Source: Gnetum montanum
Taxonomy: Eukaryota > Streptophyta > Gnetopsida > Gnetales > Gnetaceae
Length of the DNA: 64,000 nucleotides
Reading direction: 5' to 3'
NCBI GenBank assembly: GCA_015680685.1
Contig: MNCI01030541.1
Location: 472,024 to 536,023, forward strand
This document shows, one piece after another, positions 58,461-64,000 of the stretch (the stretch's first letter is position 1; every line of letters starts with the position of its first letter). A program made the translations under genes and the position numbers. The notes below the pieces were generated by a model. The model saw nothing but the letters and a program-made list of their open reading frames with translations. It was not told where the DNA came from and ran no database searches.

Positions 58461-60528
58461 AGTAACATTGGAAAATTCAAGCTCAAGCACAATTAGGTTT
58501 GATAACATTGTTCATGAGGAGAATACTTTATTTGTGTGTAGAAACTATGGTAGTAAGCAAACCCTTAACTATTCTCATGATGATCAAAAAAAGATTGATG
58601 CTTGCTCTTGTTAAAAAGGCTTTGGTAAGAAAATTGTGTAGGCACCAGTAGTTGATAATGAAGAGAAGTGGAGAATTGAAAATGATGCAACAAGTGATCA
58701 AGGGTTCCTTCATAAAGAACATGAACAAATAGAGACATCACATACATGATCTAATGAAAGATAACCTAAGGATGAGGAGGTAATTCATGAAAAGGGACCT
58801 CATCTCAAACTACATTAATCTTCTCTTCTCACCTACAAGCAAGGTAACTTAACATAAGTTTTCGTCTCTTTGCTTACTAGTTAATAACTACATGATTTGA
58901 AAAGTTCAAAACTTTTTTGGGTCATTTCTAGATTAGAAAATTGTTGAAATAATTGTTTAGAGTATCTCTTATATTCATTTTGAGCTTGATGCAATTTATG
59001 AAAATATGTAGTTTAGCACTTGCATTAATTTCATTTGGGCCTTTATCTTGTAATAACTTTAGTTAGGTTTTTGTCTTTCTTTTAATCTTACATGTTCTAA
59101 TTCTAAGCTCACGTCCTTTAGGATATTTTAGCCATTTATGAGATAAGACATGCTTCTAAAGATTCTACCAATGTTATTAATTGGAGACCTTAGTCTCCAC
59201 ACTTGATCTTAATGTTGACTTACACTTGTAGTGCTTTAGAGATTTACAATGTTTACTTCCTTGAAAAATACAAGGTGATATTAAAAGTCCAAGAAGAGCT
59301 GCACATGTATAGGGGGAGCTTGTTCCTCATTATCTATCATCTTGGAGGTCGCCAATGTAGGGGGAGTCTTTGGAGACTTCTACCAAGAAATACTCAAATA
59401 GCAAAATATCACATTCCAACATGAGCAAGAATTCATGTCATGCAAGGGTATGGTAAAGTATCCAAGGTAATAGTATACTTAAATCTTGATTAATATATCT
59501 AATCTCGTAATATCTTTTGGTTACTGTTTGAACATCTTGTTAAAAATCTACTTGGCTATTTTTGGGCATTCACTTGTTTTTATTTGGTATTTTTCCTTCT
59601 TCATGAGAATTTATTTTCCTTCTTGCCATATAATTACCTTCATGATGCTTTCGTAAGACTTGAGTACTAATAGTATCATGACATATTGGTTTACCTTATG
59701 AGTTTATTAGTTCAAAAAATACAGGTTATTTGATCCTCAAAAATTGGGTTTTGAAAAGGGGTAGCTCCTATCTCATTTAAAATTTTCAGCCCTTAGAAAT
59801 TTATGCTAAGAGATGTGTATAGAATCTTGAGATATAAGTTTTACTAAGATATTTTACTTGATGCTTAATCTTTGGTCTTTGACATTAAATTTTATTTTCT
59901 CTTAGACATTAATTACAAGGCCTATTTTTTTAATGTTTGGATTAGTTGTGGCTTATTCTTTCTAACTTTATTTTTGAACAAAAAAGGATAGATCTTAATG
60001 AATTATAGATTTTTATCATTAGCATAAAAGTTAGATATTTAAGTTTATGTCTTTTCACCTGATTTCTCTGCTTATGGTAATACAACATGCTATGAATTTA
60101 TCTTCCCTTAAGTACTTAAGCATCTCTTGCTTATATGGACTTCATGAAAGCAAGAAGTACTCATATCTTTATTCTAAAGGGTTGAAAATGATTGATAATA
60201 TTCATTATAGCAATATGGATCTCTTTGAAAAAGCTTTATGTTGCTTGGAGATTTATTTGAATAAAGATGAAGCTCAATGCATCTCTTTTGTGACTATGCT
60301 ATGGCTACAATTAAATAATATTGACTTTTTTAATTTCTTTTCAACAAAGGGAAGAGTTTCTTTTATAATATTGGTTATACTATTAAAATATAATGATAGG
60401 CTTAATGTGCTTTATCCTTTTTGCTACTGTTCAAAATTTGGAAGAGTATGGTTATGAATATATCTAGATATTTGTATGATTACTAATCTATTTTCTTAAA
60501 TTTTGAACATCACCAAAAAGGAAGAGAT
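58461..60528 (+). other. Element G: AT-rich 3' interior
   Basis: No domain recognised. The phrases 'atagggggagcttgttcctc' (59310) and 'tagggggagtc' (59358) resemble purine-rich stretches common in copia-type interiors. The 136-aa ORF at 60047 has no recognisable motif. The interval ends with the polypurine tract aaaaaggaagagat (60515-60528). The transposon-protein-like ORF of F is missing. Confidence 0.45.
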
Positions 60529-61778
60529 TTTTGACCTTTTGGTGTGTGAAAACATTAAGAAAAATGGAGTTAAAGGTTGTTTGTATGATTTTGTGGTTGT
60601 TGTGTTTGTAGGACAAAGTACATGGAAGACCAAGATGAGATGACACCTACAAATCAATGTCAAAATGAAGATATCAAAGACCAAGATGAAGACTACATTG
60701 ATGAAAATGAACGAACTAGTTTAGACAAAAGGAGAGCTTAAAGAAGAAGGTCATCTACAAGGTCTCAAGTGAACATGCAAGAATTCAAAGAACATGAACA
60801 AGGACCAAATGACTCACAAGCAAATTTGACATCATCAAGAACTTGTATGAGCATGCAAAAGTACAAGATTTTGAATAAGGAATGAATATTTCAAAGGAAA
60901 AATGAAGTTGAAGAAAGAAATCTCCAAGAGAAGGAAGACATCTTGGTAGCATGGAAGGTAGCATAGGAGAAGACATCTCTGCAAAATAATAGACATCTAT
61001 CTAGATAGAAAGAGATCTTTCCTCAGACAAAGACATCTTTCCAAAATGGAGACTAGATGTAGAAATATGTCTCAGTCACAAAGAAGACATCTTTAGTAAC
61101 CTTTATCTAGCTATTGCATAAACTTCGAGGTGATTTAGGAAACATAGTGGCTATAAGAAAACATAATTCTCATTGAGAAATGTGCAAGCTTTTGTACTAT
61201 TATTATGTAATCATCAAGAAATAATTATATTCATTATTTTTTTCATTGTATAGTCATTTGTCTATTGGTAATTGGTCAAAGTGAGTTGTGCCTCAAAGTG
61301 TAATGATTAGCAAACTTAGTTACATTCTTTCCTTATGATTGTTGTTCTCTTTTATTGCCCTGTGAGGATGATGTGCTTATTGCAGGAATACATCTTGATT
61401 GATCTTGTTGGAATCTTGTAGGATTGGGTGTTGGTGTAGTGCCACAACACTTTGGAGCAGAGCTCAAGTTGTAAAGGTTGTGGGATCCTAGAAAACCAAT
61501 TTCTAAGCTTGTTGGGACCTTGTGGGATTGAGTGGATTTGTAGTGTCAAATCACTCCAAAGTAGAGCTTAGAGCTTGTATAGGGTGTAGTACACTTCAAA
61601 CCACATTTGAGAGCAACAAAGTCTAAAAGTGTGCTTGTGATCTATCCTCTAAGTGTGAACTACCCAAGTTGGGAAACCATGTTAAATTTGGTGTGTGTGC
61701 TTTTTCTCAAATATTTTCAATTAGGGAAACTTATTCATAACTTCCCCCCACCACCCCTTCTAAGTTCAACGATTCACA
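60529..61778 (+). repeat. Element G: 3' LTR (1250 bp)
   Basis: Starts ttttgaccttttggtgtg (the initial TG has become TT) and ends gattcaca. Array of agacatct motifs at 60940-61090. Confidence 0.85.
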
Positions 61779-62090
61779 TCCATTACCTTATATAGATCCA
61801 ATTGTAGAAAAATTATAAGGACATGAATATTATTATTATTTGGATAAATTTAGTGGTTACAATCAAGTAGCCATTGCCCCTGAAAACTAGCATAAAAAAA
61901 TCTTTACATGTCCTTATGGAACTTTTTCTTATAGATGAATGCCTTTTGGACTTTGCAATGCACTGACTACTTTCCAAAGAGCCATGATATCAATATTTTC
62001 TGATATGTTAGAAGATTATGTTGAAATTTTTATGGATGATTTTTCAATCTATGGGGATACCTATGAAGAAACCTTGATGTATTAATAAAA
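61779..62090 (+). pseudogene. Element E RT, catalytic part
   Basis: Continues from 55912: PLPYIDPIVEKL, YLDKFSGYNQVAIAPEN, FTCPYGTFSYR, MPFGLCNALTTFQRAMISIF and the catalytic FMDD at about 62031-62042. The reading is lost after GDTYEETL. Confidence 0.8.
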
Positions 62091-62220
62091 ATTTAAAATT
62101 AAGTTGGGAAAAGAGTCATTTGCGTATTATGAGTGGTATAGTATTAAGACATGTTATCTTTAAAGATGGGATAAGGATGAATGATGAAAAAGTAAGTGTT
62201 ATATTTTACAAAGTGGATTT
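62091..62220 (+). other. Internal deletion junction in element E
   Basis: Between the RT palm and the integrase zinc finger only about 130 bp remain, although the RT connection and RNase H should need over 1 kb. A short trace of the connection (KESFAYYEWYSI region) is followed directly by the pre-integrase FYWLSSFKDAHKYV. Confidence 0.6.
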
Positions 62221-63315
62221 TATTGGCTCTCAAGTTTTAAAGATGCACATAAGTATGTATAAGAATGTGATAAATGCCAATGAATGGGAGTAATAACAAA
62301 AAGACATCAAATTTCCTTAAAACTAATTTTAATAACAAAACCATTTGATGTGTCAAGTATAGAATTTTTAGGACTATTTCCACCATCTAATGGATTTCAA
62401 TACATTTTGGTTTGTACTAACTATGTCACCAAATGGGTAGAAGCAAAATCCACCCCAACAAATGATGTTAAGGTAGTTGTAACATTACTTAGAACTCCAC
62501 GAGCAATCATTAGTGATCAAGAAATCCATTTTTTCAATAAAATAATGGAAAATTTCCTTAAGTCTTGTGGAATCTAACATAAGATAGCTACTTCCTATCA
62601 TCCTCAAACAAATGGCCAAGTCAAGAATGGTAATAGAATTATCTTAAATATCTTATCAAAGATTGTATGTACTAAATGGAAGGATTAGTCTAAAAAATTG
62701 CAACACGTACTTTGGGCTTATAGGATTACCTATAAATCAAGTTTAGGATATTCATTTTATTAATTTTTTATGGTAAGTTATGTCTATTACCTATTGAACT
62801 TAAATATATCAATCTTTATGATTAGCCAAACTTAATTTTAATGAAGACATGAACCAGGCCTCTCAAATTAATCAACTTTACAAACTTGACAAAATAAGGC
62901 TACATGCTCTTGACAAGAAAAATATTGTAAAGATAAAAATGAAGACATTACATGATAAGAGTATCTTTAAAAAACACTTTTCCATAGGTAATAAAGTTCT
63001 TCTCTACAATATGAGATGACATAAATTTCTAGGGAAGTTAACAACTTGGTGGAAAGGTCCTTATTTAGTTGTCCAACCCCATGATAATGGAAGCATTCTC
63101 ATATCACCTATTGATGATTCCTCAACTACATTCCTAGGCAGTGGACAAAGACTTAAGTTATATTATCAACATCACGTTGAGGAACCTGGAGAAGATGAAC
63201 TAGTAGAGCTAAGTGACCCAACTTATTCCATTACTAATGAATTACATGACAATAATCCATTAGAAGTCTTAGCTTGCAAACGTACCACTCAACAAGACTC
63301 TTATGTCATTAACTA
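62210..63315 (+). pseudogene. Element E integrase relic and C-terminal extension
   Basis: Zinc-finger remnant CDKCQ (about 62270), core IEFLGLFPPSNGFQYILVCT (the first catalytic D replaced), NYVTKWVEAKSTPTNDVKVV, a deletion, then RAIISDQEIHFFNKIMENFL (second D), YHPQTNGQVKNGNRI (E replaced by K or N), VLWAYRITYKSSLGYS. After frameshifts the C-terminal part reads LLYNMR, WWKGPYLVVQPHDNGS and ends near 63315. It matches Athila-type integrase order. Confidence 0.75.
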
Positions 63316-63489
63316 ATAAATAAAGTGTTTACAGTCTACAAATTTTACCTTGAAAAATGTAGAGGATAATAGTATCTTATATTGTTAGTTGGAACTTTAA
63401 AGAATTCAATTACATCGTGTCTAAAATGCACAAGAGAAGGACAAATCCTCCTACCTTGAGATAGGCAGGTTTAAACCCAAAATCCAAAT
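63316..63489 (+). other. 3' remnant of element E
   Basis: Short AT-rich stretch after integrase; no polypurine tract or LTR start identified. It ends where homology to the F/G LTR family begins. Confidence 0.35.
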
Positions 63490-64000
63490 AAGCATCTTAC
63501 AAGAAATGATGAATTCAAAGGACAAAGAAAGTTGAAGAAAGATGTCTCTAAAAAATAGTAGACATCTTGGCAGAATTGGAGTGAACTCAAACAAAGACAT
63601 CTTCAAGAAATAGCAGACATCTTCACTAGAGAAAGACATCTTCATAGAATGTAGGCCAGATTCAAAAAAAACATCTCCCATCAAACAAATATGTCTTTCC
63701 CAAACAAAGACATCTTCTTAGAATAGAAGGCAAATTTAGAAAGATGTTTAAGGCATGAAGAAGATGTCTTCATGATCATGGCTGATTGTTGGTTAGCCAT
63801 TGCATGAGTTCCAAGATGGATTTAGAAACATTTCAACTGTAAGAAGACATCATATGCATTGGAAAATGCACTAGCTTATGTACAATCATTATCAAATCAT
63901 TTGTGTATCATTGTAATCTCTATTTCTCTTCATTGTATCATCATTTTTTCAATGTAAAGTGTGCTACACCTTAAAGTGCAAGGATCAACAAACTAAGTTG
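63490..64000 (+). repeat. Element H: LTR of the F/G family, running off the window
   Basis: From 'acaagaaatgatgaattcaaa' it aligns with F's LTRs (46815 and 52215 onward), including the agacatctt array (63538-63770) and 'atgcattggaaaatg'. The first part of the LTR is missing or too diverged, and the right end lies outside. Confidence 0.7.

Larger units (their letters stand above)
55913..61778 (+). mobile_element. Element G: non-autonomous gag-only LTR element inserted in E's RT
   Basis: LTRs 55913-57132 and 60529-61778; tRNA-Met-type primer site; gag; no pol. Flanks are tacat (55908-55912) and tccat (61779-61783), a 5-bp target duplication with one change. Removing G and one copy restores the RT motif HFPLPYI, which confirms the boundaries. 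Confidence 0.82.
45053..63489 (+). mobile_element. Element E: old Athila-like Ty3/gypsy retrotransposon, split by F and G
   Basis: In order: a possible 5' LTR remnant, a decayed tRNA-Asp-type primer site, gag N-terminus, insertion F, rest of gag, protease, RT start, insertion G, rest of RT, integrase and a C-terminal extension. Sequence character matches the Athila group (gag with a short CNICDSPQHDHTTC knuckle, protease GLEASINIMP, RT and integrase style). RNase H is deleted. Both outer boundaries are uncertain: the left abuts A's LTR and the right abuts LTR H. Confidence 0.6.

Noticed and set aside
60047-60457. 136-aa ORF as an envelope-like or accessory gene of G
   Set aside because: AT-rich, no motif, no counterpart in F; it cannot be supported.

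Overview
The window is intergenic DNA from a seed plant with a large, slowly turning-over genome; a gymnosperm is my best guess but this is not proven. No ordinary host gene, tRNA or rRNA is visible. Almost everything belongs to LTR retrotransposons nested inside each other. I label them D, A, B, E, F, G and H. The older ones are riddled with stops; the youngest (B) is nearly readable.

Layout, left half (1-45,052). Element D (Ty3/gypsy, Tat-like) gives a partial 5' LTR, a primer-binding site and a decayed gag up to 4264. Element A (4265-45,052, LTRs roughly 80% alike by eye) was inserted into D's gag. Element B (9929-27,031) then inserted into A's protease region, with a perfect 5-bp target duplication (gagcc) and LTRs that are still very similar. 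B carries gag, protease, RT, RNase H, a second archaeal-type RNase H (the mark of the Tat lineage) and integrase. A contains two successive RT-to-integrase blocks (33.4-36.0 and 37.6-41.1 kb), the first cut off inside integrase.

The most unusual feature is an antisense, multi-exon gene lying between protease and RT in both B (20,123 to 16,478) and A (about 31,435 to 27,855). In B it has its own TATA box, three TGACG motifs, no upstream ATG, GT-AG introns that keep the frame, and a stop. Its N-terminal part resembles the FCP1/NIF (HAD-type) phosphatase fold, but the catalytic aspartates are replaced in both copies. The middle resembles the 'putative plant transposon protein' group, and the C-terminal part is helical and charged. 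Arrays of short repeats sharing the core TTAAACT sit at the module boundaries (after protease, before RT, after integrase) in both elements.

Layout, right half (45,053-64,000). An old Athila-like Ty3/gypsy element E (decayed tRNA-Asp-type primer site, gag, protease, RT, integrase) is interrupted by two members of a non-autonomous gag-only family with tRNA-Met-type primer sites: F (46.7-53.2 kb) and G (55,913-61,778, inside RT). The LTR of a third member (H) starts near 63,490 and runs off the window. F also carries a sense-strand ORF resembling the 'putative plant transposon protein' group. Single N bases at 174, 21,898 and 54,823 mark unresolved assembly joins.
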